A stretch of 64,000 nucleotides of DNA from Paenalcaligenes hominis_A (lineage in GTDB: Bacteria; Pseudomonadota; Gammaproteobacteria; Burkholderiales; Burkholderiaceae_B): contig NZ_JBGJKZ010000001.1 in assembly GCF_041359055.1 (NCBI RefSeq), positions 744,001-808,000 of the forward strand, written 5' to 3'. The notes under the pieces were generated by a model. It did no database searches. It was not told the DNA's origin and saw nothing but the letters and a program-made list of their open reading frames with translations. A program made the position numbers and the translations under genes. Below, piece by piece: positions 17,179 through 26,221 of the stretch (the stretch's first letter is position 1; each line of letters begins with the position of its first letter).

Positions 17179-18371
17179 CACGTTTAGCCTCGTTAAACCA
17201 GCGTGTCCTAGGAAAACGCTCTCGTGCACGTACCGCAATGCCAAGCATAGACCTGCCATTACTGACTGTAGTGTGTATGTTGGCAGCTTTTGGCTTACTT
17301 ATGGTGTATTCAGCATCTATTGCCTTAGCTGATGGGCCGCAGTATAGAAATTACGGGCATTACTACTTTATTATTCGCCACACTTTGTTTTTGACTTTGG
17401 GGGCTGTGCTAGCAGGCGCTGCATGTTTGGTTCCTATGCGTGTGTGGGAAAAGCTAGCCCTGCCTCTTTTCATTCTTGCTCTTGTGCTTTTGGTATTGGT
17501 CTTGATTCCTGGCATAGGGCGCGAGGTCAATGGCGCACGCCGGTGGATTCCTTTAGGGGTAGTTAATTTTCAGCCTTCCGAATTGATGAAAGTAGCAATG
17601 CTTATGTTTGCTGCTTTATACGTAGTGCGAAAAAAGGAAACGATTTCTGAGTTTTGGCGTGGCTTTGTGCCTATTATGCTTGTGGTGGGCGGAGTAGGTG
17701 GCTTGCTTATTTTAGAGCCTGACTTAGGGGCTTTTGTGGTAACTGCTTGTATTGCCATGGGCGTAGTGTTTATTGGTGGGATTGCGCTGCGTTGGATGGT
17801 GGGCATGGTGGCTTTATTTGGTGGCATTGGTGCCATTATGATCTGGTTTGCACCGTGGCGTCGTGAACGCTTGTTTGTGTATTTAGATCCCTGGAAGCCG
17901 GAAAATGCTTATGGCAGTGCGTATCAGTTGTCACACTCACTTATTGCCTTTGGTCGTGGTGAATGGACCGGTGTCGGCTTAGGGTCAAGCGTAGAAAAGT
18001 TGCATTATTTACCTGAAGCGCATACAGACTTTATTGTGGCAGTGATTGGCGAAGAGCTTGGTTTTGTAGGGGTCAGCCTGCTTATTGTGGCGTTTGCTTT
18101 TGTTATTTGGCGTGCTTTTGAAATAGGGCGTCAAGCCATTGCCATGGAGCGTGTATTTAACGCCATGTTTGCTCAAGGTGTTGGCGTGTGGTTTGGGGTG
18201 CAAACCTTTATTAATATAGGGGTTTGTCTAGGTTTGTTACCTACCAAAGGTTTGACCCTACCTCTGGTTAGCTATGGTGGCTCAGCCACAATCATGAGCC
18301 TCATTGCGCTAGCACTTTTATTGCGTATCGATCATGAAAATCGAAATTTAATGCGAGGTATACGTCAATGA
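17175..18371 (+). CDS. ftsW: Septal peptidoglycan polymerase FtsW (SEDS family)
   Basis: Membrane glycosyltransferase that polymerises lipid II at the septum together with FtsI. 398 residues with about ten helices. Family blocks include LMVYSAS in helix 1, NGARRWIPLG with FQPSELMK (the catalytic loop lies after this region), AYGSAYQLSHSL, LPEAHTDFIVAVIGEELGF and LPLVSYGGSA. These separate SEDS division and rod proteins from other permeases, and the position next to murG decides FtsW over RodA. Overlaps murD and murG by four bases each. Confidence 0.95.
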   Translation: MTRLASLNQRVLGKRSRARTAMPSIDLPLLTVVCMLAAFGLLMVYSASIALADGPQYRNYGHYYFIIRHTLFLTLGAVLAGAACLVPMRVWEKLALPLFILALVLLVLVLIPGIGREVNGARRWIPLGVVNFQPSELMKVAMLMFAALYVVRKKETISEFWRGFVPIMLVVGGVGGLLILEPDLGAFVVTACIAMGVVFIGGIALRWMVGMVALFGGIGAIMIWFAPWRRERLFVYLDPWKPENAYGSAYQLSHSLIAFGRGEWTGVGLGSSVEKLHYLPEAHTDFIVAVIGEELGFVGVSLLIVAFAFVIWRAFEIGRQAIAMERVFNAMFAQGVGVWFGVQTFINIGVCLGLLPTKGLTLPLVSYGGSATIMSLIALALLLRIDHENRNLMRGIRQ

Positions 18372-19438
18372 GTCGCTCAATTGTGATTATGGCCGGAGGC
18401 ACAGGAGGGCATATTATGCCGGGGCTGGCGGTGGCTCATCATCTACGAGCCCAAGGGTGGCGCGTGTATTGGCTTGGCAATCCAGAGCGCATGGAAGGGC
18501 GTCTTGTTAAAGAACACGGCTTTCCCTTATTGCCTTTGCATTTTTCTGGGGTACGAGGCAAAGGATTAAGCGCTTTGTTTCAGTTACCTCTGCGCTTGTT
18601 TGCTGCATGTTTAGAGGCTCGCAAAGCGCTGCGTGAAGCGCAGCCGCAGGTTGTGTTAGGCATGGGTGGCTACGTGGCTTTCCCGGGAGGCCTAATGGCT
18701 AAGCTGATGGGCATTCCTTTGGTGGTTCACGAGCAAAATGCAATTGGTGGTACAGCAAACCGGTATTTAGCTAAAATAGCTCGCCAAAGCTTAGTAGGTT
18801 TTCCTGGGGCCTTGCCAGGGGCGGTCATGGTTGGAAATCCGGTGCGCAAAGCCTTTACGCGCCAAGCACCACCTCTAGAACGCTATCAGGCCCGTAAAAA
18901 AACTTTACAAATCTTAGTATTAGGTGGCAGCTTAGGTGCTGCTCCTTTGAATAAAATTATACCCGCCGCGTTAGCGCGCATTTCGGCCGAGCATCGCCCT
19001 CAGGTGGTGCATCAAACGGGCGAGGCCCATACAGAATCCGTTCAGCAAAACTATGATGCGTTACAGGTACAAGCTCAAGTGGTTCCGTTTATTGCAGATG
19101 TGGCGTCTGCGATGGCGGCTGCAGATGTAGTGGTTTGCCGAGCTGGGGCAATGACCGTAGCCGAAGTGGCTGCTGTAGGTGTGGCAGCACTTTTTGTGCC
19201 TTTGCCTCATGCCATCGATGACCATCAGACAGCCAATGCTAACTACCTAAGCGACTGTGATGCGGCGTGGTTACAACCTCAAGCTCAATTTACGGTGGAA
19301 TGGTTAGCTCAATGGCTACAGACTATTACTCGAGCAGAGCTGCAAAAGCGAGCTATCCATGCGCAAGAGCATTCATTTGTGGATGCAACAGAAAAAATAG
19401 CGAATACGTGCATACGTTTAGCTAAAGGAAATTCATGA
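18368..19438 (+). CDS. murG: UDP-GlcNAc: lipid I GlcNAc transferase MurG
   Basis: Peripheral inner-membrane GT-B glycosyltransferase making lipid II. The N-terminal GGTGGHIMPGLAVA loop, GMGGYVAFPGG, VHEQNAIGGTANR and the C-terminal VVCRAGAMTVAEVAA and HAIDDHQTANA motifs are all standard. 356 residues is normal. It directly follows ftsW and overlaps murC, both through ATGA junctions, so its yield is probably tied to theirs by coupled translation. Confidence 0.96.
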   Translation: MSRSIVIMAGGTGGHIMPGLAVAHHLRAQGWRVYWLGNPERMEGRLVKEHGFPLLPLHFSGVRGKGLSALFQLPLRLFAACLEARKALREAQPQVVLGMGGYVAFPGGLMAKLMGIPLVVHEQNAIGGTANRYLAKIARQSLVGFPGALPGAVMVGNPVRKAFTRQAPPLERYQARKKTLQILVLGGSLGAAPLNKIIPAALARISAEHRPQVVHQTGEAHTESVQQNYDALQVQAQVVPFIADVASAMAAADVVVCRAGAMTVAEVAAVGVAALFVPLPHAIDDHQTANANYLSDCDAAWLQPQAQFTVEWLAQWLQTITRAELQKRAIHAQEHSFVDATEKIANTCIRLAKGNS

Positions 19439-20844
19439 AACATCGTATTCAACACATTCATTTTGTCGGCATAGGTGGCTCTGGAATGAGCGGAATTGCC
19501 GAAGTGTTGCTTAATTTAGGCTACGCCATTAGTGGTTCTGATATTCAAGAGTCAGCGGTAACCCGTCGTTTGGAAAGCTTAGGCGCGCGAATTATTATTG
19601 GGCATCATGCTGATAACGTTAAAGGCATGGGTGCTATTGTAGTGTCTACCGCTATAGGAAACGAGAACCCCGAGGTTTTAGCCGCTCGTGCTTTACGGAT
19701 TCCGGTGGTGCCTCGTGCCTTGATGTTGACTGAGCTGATGCGTTTAAAACGGGGTATTGCCGTAGCAGGTACGCATGGTAAAACCACAACCACTAGTTTA
19801 GTTGCCAGTATTTTGGCTACAGGTGGGCTTGACCCCACTTTTGTGATTGGTGGTCGTTTGAATTCAGCTGGAGCGAATGCCCGTTTAGGTCAGGGTGAGT
19901 ACATTGTCGTAGAGGCCGATGAGTCTGATGCTTCGTTTTTAAATCTGCTTCCTGTTATGGCAATCATCACCAATATAGATGTAGACCATATGGACACCTA
20001 TGGGCATGATGTAGCACGTTTAAAAAGTGCTTTTATCGATTTTACCCAACGTTTACCCTTTTATGGCAGTGCAGTGCTTTGTGTGGACGACCCCAATGTA
20101 CGCGAGATCATTCCCTTTGTATCGCGTCCCGTAACCACCTATGGCATAGACAATACCGAAGCTCAGGTTCGAGCTGTTGATATTCGTCATGTAGGGACCA
20201 AAATGCATTTCGAAGTAGAGCGTCAAGGTAGCGCTGGCGCTTTACCTGTGCTTTCCGTCAGTTTGAATCTACCTGGTAAGCACAATGTGCTCAATGCTTT
20301 AGCGGCCATAGCCGTAGCGACTGAGCTGGGGGTAAGTGATGCCGATATCGCTGCAGCATTGGATACTTTTACTGGAGTCGGACGGCGCTTCACACAGTAT
20401 GGTGATCTACCTGTTTCTGAAGCGGCTGGCGGGGGGCATTACACCTTAGTGGATGATTACGGTCATCACCCCAACGAAATGCAAGCGACTCTAGAAGCAG
20501 CACGTGGCGCTTGGCCCAATAGACGCTTGGTATTGGCATTTCAACCACATCGTTATACGCGCACCCGCGACTGCTTCGAGGATTTTGTCCGTGTGTTGAG
20601 TCAAGCCGATGCAGTGTTACTGAGCGAGGTCTATCCCGCTGGTGAAGAGCGCATTGTGGCTGCGGATGGTCGTGCTTTAGCACGTGCCATACGTGTGGCA
20701 GGTCGTGTAGAGCCCGTTTTCGTCGAGCAAATTAGCGATTTGGCCGAATCTATCCAGAGCTTTGTGCGTGCTGATGATGTGGTGGTTTTAATGGGTGCAG
20801 GTTCAATTAGTCGTGTGGCAGGGCAACTTAAGGAAGGGCTATGA
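19435..20844 (+). CDS. murC: UDP-N-acetylmuramate-L-alanine ligase MurC
   Basis: First amino-acid ligase of the pathway, in the cytoplasm. Rossmann-type FVGIGGSGMSGIAEVL at the N-terminus, ATP loop GTHGKTTTTS (about 116-125), EADESDASFL and NIDVDHMDTYG in the central domain, and DDYGHHPNE with FQPHRYTRTRD in the C-terminal domain identify MurC. 469 residues, standard. Overlaps murG and ddl by four bases each. Confidence 0.96.
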   Translation: MKHRIQHIHFVGIGGSGMSGIAEVLLNLGYAISGSDIQESAVTRRLESLGARIIIGHHADNVKGMGAIVVSTAIGNENPEVLAARALRIPVVPRALMLTELMRLKRGIAVAGTHGKTTTTSLVASILATGGLDPTFVIGGRLNSAGANARLGQGEYIVVEADESDASFLNLLPVMAIITNIDVDHMDTYGHDVARLKSAFIDFTQRLPFYGSAVLCVDDPNVREIIPFVSRPVTTYGIDNTEAQVRAVDIRHVGTKMHFEVERQGSAGALPVLSVSLNLPGKHNVLNALAAIAVATELGVSDADIAAALDTFTGVGRRFTQYGDLPVSEAAGGGHYTLVDDYGHHPNEMQATLEAARGAWPNRRLVLAFQPHRYTRTRDCFEDFVRVLSQADAVLLSEVYPAGEERIVAADGRALARAIRVAGRVEPVFVEQISDLAESIQSFVRADDVVVLMGAGSISRVAGQLKEGL

Positions 20845-21788
20845 AAGAGCTAGGTAAGGTTGGCGTTATTTATGGCGGAGTTTCTGCAGAACGTGAGGTT
20901 TCGCTCATGTCTGGCACAGGTGTTCATCAGGCTTTGCTAGCGAAAGGGGTGGATGCACACCTGTTTGATACGCAAACCCAAAGTTTGGCTGAATTAGCTC
21001 AAGCGCAATTTGATCGTGTTTTTATTACATTACATGGCCGTTTTGGCGAGGATGGTACCTTACAAGGAGCCCTAGAGCTATTAGGTATTCCTTATACAGG
21101 CAGCGGGCCAATGGCATCAGCGCTAGCCATGGATAAAGTCATGACCAAACGAATTTGGTTGCAACATGGCTTACCCACCCCTGAGTTTGCTGTATTAAAA
21201 AATCAGCGCGACCTGAAAGGGCTATGCGACCGTTTGGCTTTGCCTTTTATTATGAAACCTGCTCACGAAGGCTCTACCGTTGGTTTTAGTCGCTTAGATC
21301 ATGCCGATCAAGTCGAAGCCGCTTTTGCTTTAGCCCAGCGTTTTGATGCTTCAGTGTTAGCAGAGCGATTTATTCAGGGGCGTGAGTTAACCGTACCTGT
21401 ATTAGGTAGCGCAGATCAAGCGCGTGCATTACCTGTAATTGAAATTGTAGCCCCGGGTGGTAACTACGACTTTGAAAACAAGTATTACAGTGATGAGACT
21501 CAGTACTTCTGTCCCGCCGATTTAAGTCCCGAGTTGACCACACAGATTCAAACCCTAGCACGCGATGCGTATTTGGCAGTAGGTTGCGAGGGCTGGGGAC
21601 GTGTGGATTTTATGCTTGACCAAATGGGTCAACCGTGGTTGCTCGAGGTAAATACTTCGCCTGGTATGACTAGTCACTCTTTAGTGCCCATGGCTGCTAA
21701 AGCCGTAGGCCTAAGTTACGAGCAGCTTTGTGTGGAAATCGCCCAGAGTGCTAGTTTAAAATTGAAAGCGGTGGCTAGAACAGCATAA
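20841..21788 (+). CDS. ddl: D-alanine-D-alanine ligase
   Basis: ATP-grasp enzyme joining two D-alanines for use by MurF. GGVSAEREVSLMSG at the N-terminus, FITLHGRFGEDGTLQG, the PAHEGSTVGFS loop, YDFENKYYSDETQY (omega loop containing the Tyr of D-Ala-D-Ala ligases) and LEVNTSPGMTSHSLVP are all present. The Tyr and the overall pattern fit D-Ala-D-Ala rather than D-lactate specificity. 315 residues. Starts in an ATGA with murC and shares one base (TAATG) with ftsQ. Confidence 0.95.
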   Translation: MKELGKVGVIYGGVSAEREVSLMSGTGVHQALLAKGVDAHLFDTQTQSLAELAQAQFDRVFITLHGRFGEDGTLQGALELLGIPYTGSGPMASALAMDKVMTKRIWLQHGLPTPEFAVLKNQRDLKGLCDRLALPFIMKPAHEGSTVGFSRLDHADQVEAAFALAQRFDASVLAERFIQGRELTVPVLGSADQARALPVIEIVAPGGNYDFENKYYSDETQYFCPADLSPELTTQIQTLARDAYLAVGCEGWGRVDFMLDQMGQPWLLEVNTSPGMTSHSLVPMAAKAVGLSYEQLCVEIAQSASLKLKAVARTA

Positions 21789-22597
21789 TGCAGCGTTTTT
21801 CTATGCCCCTTCTTTCGGTAAATTACCGTTGGCTCAATCAACTGGCTAATACACTTGCTGTACTGGCTGTGTTAGCTGTGGTGGCTAGTGCGTTGGTGTG
21901 GCTAACGCGCTTACCGTATTTTGTTGTAGATACGCTTAAAATCGAAGGGGTCAATAACGAGGCCTTAGTTTATGTCACCCCAGATGCGGTTCACGCCACT
22001 ATTGCTGGGCAGTTAAAAGGAAATTTTTTTAGTATTAATTTAGATGAATCCAGAGCGCTACTTGAAAAAGCGCCTTGGGTGCGTCGAGCGCAAGTGCGTC
22101 GCGTGTGGCCCAACACCTTACAGGTTAAAATAGAAGAGCAGCAGCCTTTAGCGTATTGGAATGAGTCCGATATGATTAACACATGGGGTGAGCCATTTGC
22201 GGCAAACGAGGCCGTTATTGTCGAGGGTACTTTCCTACCACAATTGCGTGGCCCTGCAAACTCAGAGCGCTTAGTCGTACAACGCTATGCTGAGGTCACG
22301 CAATGGCTAACTCCGCTGGGGGTCAGTATCCAACAGCTAAATTTAAGTCCACGTTATGCGTGGGAGGTGGTTCTGTCCGATGGCATTCGTTTGCAATTAG
22401 GGCGTGATCCTGCCGCGGATATAGCCGACTTGCATGGTACATCCGGAGCCATCGATTTTGCAGCGCGTTTAGAGCGCTTTGTGCAAGCGTGGCCTACATT
22501 GCACGAGCGCTTAGATGGTCGCACCATCCAAACTGCTGACTTACGCTATAGCAACGGGTTTGCCATTAGCTTAGCGCCTCTTAAACCTACTGAATGA
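21788..22597 (+). CDS. ftsQ: Cell division protein FtsQ
   Basis: Bitopic divisome scaffold that recruits FtsL/FtsB. A short cytoplasmic tail is followed by one membrane helix (LAVLAVLAVVASALVWL, about 23-40), then a POTRA domain starting VDTLKIEGVNNEALV, with the typical FFSINLDESRALLEKAPWVRRAQVRRVWPN region just after it (seen in pieces). 269 residues. It begins in the ddl stop codon and ends 13 bases before ftsA, the first real gap since ftsI-murEF. Confidence 0.93.
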   Translation: MQRFSMPLLSVNYRWLNQLANTLAVLAVLAVVASALVWLTRLPYFVVDTLKIEGVNNEALVYVTPDAVHATIAGQLKGNFFSINLDESRALLEKAPWVRRAQVRRVWPNTLQVKIEEQQPLAYWNESDMINTWGEPFAANEAVIVEGTFLPQLRGPANSERLVVQRYAEVTQWLTPLGVSIQQLNLSPRYAWEVVLSDGIRLQLGRDPAADIADLHGTSGAIDFAARLERFVQAWPTLHERLDGRTIQTADLRYSNGFAISLAPLKPTE

Positions 22598-22610
22598 AAT
22601 AGAAAATTTT

Positions 22611-23837
22611 ATGACCCGTGATAATAAGGATCTGATCGTAGCATTAGACATTGGCACAAACAAAGTCGCTGCCGTGGTAGCCGAGGTGTTGCCAGAAGGG
22701 CGGTTTGAGGTTCTGGGTTTAGGTCAACACGAGTCCATGGGAATGCGTAAAGGCGTGGTCGTGAATATTGAGGCCACGGTAAACTCTATTCAGCGGGCAC
22801 TCGAAGAGGCTGAGTTAATGGCCGATTGTAAAATTGGGGGTGTTTACGCGGGCATTTCAGGCAGTCATATCCGAAGTCTAAATTCCAGCGGCATGGTTGC
22901 AGTCAAAGACAAAGAGGTCACTGCTACCGATGTAGCTCGAGTTATTGAAACAGCCCAGGCTGTGAATATTCCGCTTGATCAGCAAGTATTACATGTGCTG
23001 GAACAAGAATTCATTGTGGACGCCCAAGAGGACATTAAAGACCCTATCGGAATGAGCGGGTTCCGGCTTGAGGTGCGTGTTCATATTGTGACAGCCACTG
23101 TGTCCTCCACCCAAAATATTGAGCGATGCGTGCGTCGATGTGGCTTAGAAGTGCAAGAGCTAATGCTTGCGCCATTAGCCTCCAGTTTGGCGTGTTTAAC
23201 CGAAGACGAAAAAGAATTAGGGGTTTTACTTATCGATATTGGCAGCGGGACCACTGATATAGCTATATATACGGGTGGCTCAATACGTCATACTCATGTT
23301 ATTCCTATAGCAGGCGATCAAATTACCAATGATATTGCAACGATGTTGCGTACCCCCATGCCTGATGCCGAGGAAATTAAGTTACGTTATGGTTTGGCCC
23401 GCGAGGAAATTGCTGGGCCCCAAGAGTTGATTGAGGTGCCGGGTTTGGGCGATCGCCCTAATCGCCAAGTCAAACGCCACGCTTTAGGCGCAGTTATAGA
23501 GCCACGCGTAGAGGAGCTGTTCCAGTTGGTGCAGCAAAGCGTGCGTGAGTCCGGGTACGAGGATTTATTGGCTTCGGGGGTAGTGATTACTGGTGGTACA
23601 GCACTTTTGCCAGGTATTGCCGAAGTAGCTGAGGATGTGTTTTTAAAGCCAGTGCGGGTGGCTATGCCCATCTATCAGGGTAGTTTGGCCGATATGATGC
23701 GCAATCCACGTTTTTCTACCGCTATGGGCTTGTTGTGCCAGGCTCGTCAAGAGCACGGTCAGGGCCGCAAAGTCACCCGTAAAGAAGGCCGATTTAAAAA
23801 TATGGTTGCAAAAGCCAAAGAATGGTTTATGAATTAA
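22611..23837 (+). CDS. ftsA: Cell division protein FtsA
   Basis: Actin-like ATPase that tethers FtsZ to the membrane. The N-terminal IVALDIGTNKVAAVVAE phosphate loop, GVLLIDIGSGTTDIAIY (phosphate 2) and GVVITGGTALLPGI (adenosine motif) show the actin fold. A 1C-type insertion follows the first block. The C-terminal helix MVAKAKEWFMN is the membrane-targeting amphipathic helix. 408 residues, standard. The ribosome-binding site is weak (GAAATAGAAAA before ATG). Confidence 0.96.
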   Translation: MTRDNKDLIVALDIGTNKVAAVVAEVLPEGRFEVLGLGQHESMGMRKGVVVNIEATVNSIQRALEEAELMADCKIGGVYAGISGSHIRSLNSSGMVAVKDKEVTATDVARVIETAQAVNIPLDQQVLHVLEQEFIVDAQEDIKDPIGMSGFRLEVRVHIVTATVSSTQNIERCVRRCGLEVQELMLAPLASSLACLTEDEKELGVLLIDIGSGTTDIAIYTGGSIRHTHVIPIAGDQITNDIATMLRTPMPDAEEIKLRYGLAREEIAGPQELIEVPGLGDRPNRQVKRHALGAVIEPRVEELFQLVQQSVRESGYEDLLASGVVITGGTALLPGIAEVAEDVFLKPVRVAMPIYQGSLADMMRNPRFSTAMGLLCQARQEHGQGRKVTRKEGRFKNMVAKAKEWFMN

Positions 23838-23889
23838 GGGTCAGACTTTGCTACAAAGGATGATTGCAGTCAATGTGGTTTATCGGGGA

Positions 23890-23908
23890 GGCAAGACGTT
23901 TTCTTGCC
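23890..23908 (+). promoter_or_regulatory. Hairpin in the ftsA-ftsZ gap
   Basis: GGCAAGA (23890-23896) and TCTTGCC (23902-23908) form a perfect seven-base-pair stem with a five-base loop, 23 bases before the ftsZ start. No U-tract follows (AATATTAAAG), so it is unlikely to be a simple terminator. It leaves the GCGAGGG ribosome-binding site free just downstream and could affect mRNA processing or stability. Confidence 0.45.
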
Positions 23909-23931
23909 AATATTAAAGCGAGGGAATCTAA

Positions 23932-25131
23932 ATGATGAACTTTGAAATACTAGATACCAACGGTAACTCAACCGTTATCAAGGTAATCGGTGTAGGTGGC
24001 GCAGGTGGCAATGCAGTCACACATATGATTCATTCAGGTGTGCAAGGCGTTGAATTTATTTGTGCTAATACAGATGCACAAGCACTGGCTAGCAGCGAAG
24101 CACCTATTCAAATTGCCCTAGGTCGATCTGGCCTTGGTGCAGGTGCTAAGCCAGACCAAGGTCGGGCGGCAGCAGAAACAGCGCGTGATGAAATCCGTAA
24201 GGTCCTAGACGGGGCTCATATGGTGTTTATCACTGCAGGTATGGGCGGAGGCACCGGTACAGGCGCTAGCCCTATTGTGGCTGAGGTTGCCAAAGAGCTA
24301 GGCATCCTTACAGTGGGTGTGGTGACCAAGCCATTCCACTTCGAAGGACGTCGCCGCATGGATACCGCAAACTCTGGCATTGCCGAGTTATCAAAACATG
24401 TACATTCATTAATTGTAGTGCTGAATGAAAACCTCTACGATTTAATGGATGATGACGCAACCCAAGAAGACTGCTTTAAAGTAGCCGATGACGTATTACA
24501 TAATGCGTGTGCGGGTATTGCTGAAATTATTAACGTCGAAGGTAACGTTAACGTTGACTTTGAAGACGTGAAAACTATTATGGGCGAGCAAGGTCAGGCC
24601 ATGATGGGTATAGCCGTCGCTTCTGGCGAAGGTCGTGCTCGTGAAGCCGCAGAGCGCGCGATTGCCTGCCCATTGCTTGAAGGCGTTGATTTGCATGGTG
24701 CACGTGGTGTGTTGGTTAACATCACAGCAGGTCGCGATCTTAAACTGCGTGAAACGCGTGAAATTATGGATATTATCCAAAGTTACGCAGCCGAAGACGC
24801 GCACGTTATCTTTGGTACAGCTTATGACGACAGCATGGGCGACAGCCTACGCGTAACCGTTGTGGCAACGGGTTTAGGACGTCAACAAGCTCGTCCCCAG
24901 TTAGTTCAAACTCCTGTTGCAGAGCCAGTGCTACGCACAGGAACAGACAATGAGCCTGCCGTGTCCGAGCCTGTTACTACCCAAGAGCCCGAAGCCGAGG
25001 TGACACCTCCTTCAATTCCATCAGTTATGCGTACACGCAACACTGAAGCCTCTTCGCAAGTACGGGCATTAGAAACATCTGGCATGGATCGTTTTGACAT
25101 TCCTACGTACTTACGTAAGCAAGCCGATTAA
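23932..25131 (+). CDS. ftsZ: Cell division GTPase FtsZ
   Basis: Tubulin homologue that forms the Z ring. IKVIGVGGAGGNAVTHM at the N-terminus, the tubulin signature GGGTGTGASP (GTP binding), NVDFEDVKTIM and the T7-loop region are present. After about residue 320 a Pro/Glu-rich linker leads to the C-terminal peptide DIPTYLRKQAD that binds FtsA and ZipA. 399 residues. A GAGGG ribosome-binding site lies eight bases before the first of two tandem ATGs; the second ATG is also possible. Confidence 0.97.
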   Translation: MMNFEILDTNGNSTVIKVIGVGGAGGNAVTHMIHSGVQGVEFICANTDAQALASSEAPIQIALGRSGLGAGAKPDQGRAAAETARDEIRKVLDGAHMVFITAGMGGGTGTGASPIVAEVAKELGILTVGVVTKPFHFEGRRRMDTANSGIAELSKHVHSLIVVLNENLYDLMDDDATQEDCFKVADDVLHNACAGIAEIINVEGNVNVDFEDVKTIMGEQGQAMMGIAVASGEGRAREAAERAIACPLLEGVDLHGARGVLVNITAGRDLKLRETREIMDIIQSYAAEDAHVIFGTAYDDSMGDSLRVTVVATGLGRQQARPQLVQTPVAEPVLRTGTDNEPAVSEPVTTQEPEAEVTPPSIPSVMRTRNTEASSQVRALETSGMDRFDIPTYLRKQAD

Positions 25132-25161
25132 TCACCTAACCCCGATAGGTGAGCTCTCGCA

Positions 25162-25190
25162 GGTCAGTTAGATACATTATCTAACTGACC
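25162..25190 (+). terminator. Perfect 12-bp hairpin between ftsZ and lpxC
   Basis: GGTCAGTTAGAT (25162-25173) and ATCTAACTGACC (25179-25190) pair perfectly around a five-base loop, 31 bases after the ftsZ stop. CTTTG rather than a long U-run follows. It most likely ends or protects the ftsZ transcript; an attenuator that allows partial read-through to lpxC is also possible. Confidence 0.5.
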
Positions 25191-25192
25191 CT

Positions 25193-25223
25193 TTGAGCCG
25201 GTTCGTTTAGTATGTTTTATAAT
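25193..25223 (+). promoter_or_regulatory. lpxC promoter candidate
   Basis: A perfect -10 TATAAT (25218-25223) is preceded by TTGAGC (25193-25198) at a long 19-base spacing. Transcription from here would give a leader of about 25 bases that lacks a Shine-Dalgarno sequence. A second weaker -10, TATAGT at 25233-25238, would give an even shorter leader. Confidence 0.5.
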
Positions 25224-25255
25224 ATCGGGTGTTATAGTATTTATTTTCATTATCT

Positions 25256-26182
25256 ATGTTACGTCAGCGCACTTTAGCCACCGTTGTAAGCACCAAAGGA
25301 ATAGGCTTGCATTCGGGTCGTCTAGTAGAAATTACTTTACGCCCTGCCAAGCCCAATACTGGTATTGTGTTTCATCGTATTGATCTCGATCCTGTAGTGA
25401 CTATTCCCGCCCAAGCCCACTATGTGGGGGGGACAACAATGGCCTCTGTTTTACAAAAAGACGGTGTACGTGTTTCTACTGTAGAGCACTTAATGTCCGC
25501 TTTGGCTGGCTTAGGCATTGATAATTTGCACATAGATATTTCTGCCGAAGAAGTTCCTATTATGGACGGCAGTGCGGGTACATTTGTGTACTTGTTGCGT
25601 TCAGCAGGGCTCCAAGAGCAACCTGCACCCAAACAGTTTTTACGTGTGTTAAAACCCATCGAGGTCCGAGAAGGCGAGGGCGAGCAGGTCAAATGGGCCC
25701 GACTCGAGCCTTACGACGGTTTTTGTTTACAGTTTTCTATCGATTTCCGGCATCCTGCGATTGATGCAACAGCAAATTTTGCTGAGGTCGATTTTGCAAA
25801 AGACTCATACGTTAAAACCGTAGCCAGAGCGCGTACTTTTGGTTTTGCCAGCGAAGTCGAGGCTATGCGTGCCGCGGGCTTAGCGCGTGGTGGAAGCTTA
25901 GATAATGCCATTGTGATGGACGAGTTTCGAGTTCTTAATGCAGATGGTTTGCGTTACGAGGACGAGTTCGTAAAACACAAAATTTTGGATGCTATTGGCG
26001 ATTTATACTTAATCGGTCATCCTTTAGTAGCACGTTATGTAGCGTGTAAATCAGGTCACGGTTTAAATAACCAGTTAGCGCGTGCGTTGCTAGCAGCGTC
26101 TGACAGCTGGGAACTCGTTACCTATACCGAAGAAGCACCGGCCTCTGTGCCGTATGTGCGCGAATGGAAACACGCTTATTAA
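25256..26182 (+). CDS. lpxC: UDP-3-O-acyl-N-acetylglucosamine deacetylase LpxC
   Basis: Zinc amidase that commits UDP-3-O-acyl-GlcNAc to lipid A synthesis. The N-terminal RTLATVVSTKGIGLHSG, VEHLMSALAGLGIDN (zinc His), IMDGSAGTFVYLL, FGFASEVEAM and the C-terminal KHKILDAIGDLYLIG (zinc His and Asp) plus SGHGLNNQLARALL identify it. 308 residues, normal. The start matches family N-termini, yet the 30 bases upstream contain no ribosome-binding site. Confidence 0.96.
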   Translation: MLRQRTLATVVSTKGIGLHSGRLVEITLRPAKPNTGIVFHRIDLDPVVTIPAQAHYVGGTTMASVLQKDGVRVSTVEHLMSALAGLGIDNLHIDISAEEVPIMDGSAGTFVYLLRSAGLQEQPAPKQFLRVLKPIEVREGEGEQVKWARLEPYDGFCLQFSIDFRHPAIDATANFAEVDFAKDSYVKTVARARTFGFASEVEAMRAAGLARGGSLDNAIVMDEFRVLNADGLRYEDEFVKHKILDAIGDLYLIGHPLVARYVACKSGHGLNNQLARALLAASDSWELVTYTEEAPASVPYVREWKHAY

Positions 26183-26194
26183 TCACGCATGGTT

Positions 26195-26221
26195 AAGGGC
26201 TGATGCCAAGGCTCAGCCTTT
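26195..26221. terminator. Possible bidirectional terminator between lpxC and dciA
   Basis: AAGGGCTGA (26195-26203) pairs with TCAGCCTTT (26213-26221) as a nine-base-pair stem with one G-U pair and a nine-base loop. It lies 13 bases after the lpxC stop and covers the dciA stop codon. Flanking U-tracts are short, so function is uncertain. Confidence 0.4.
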
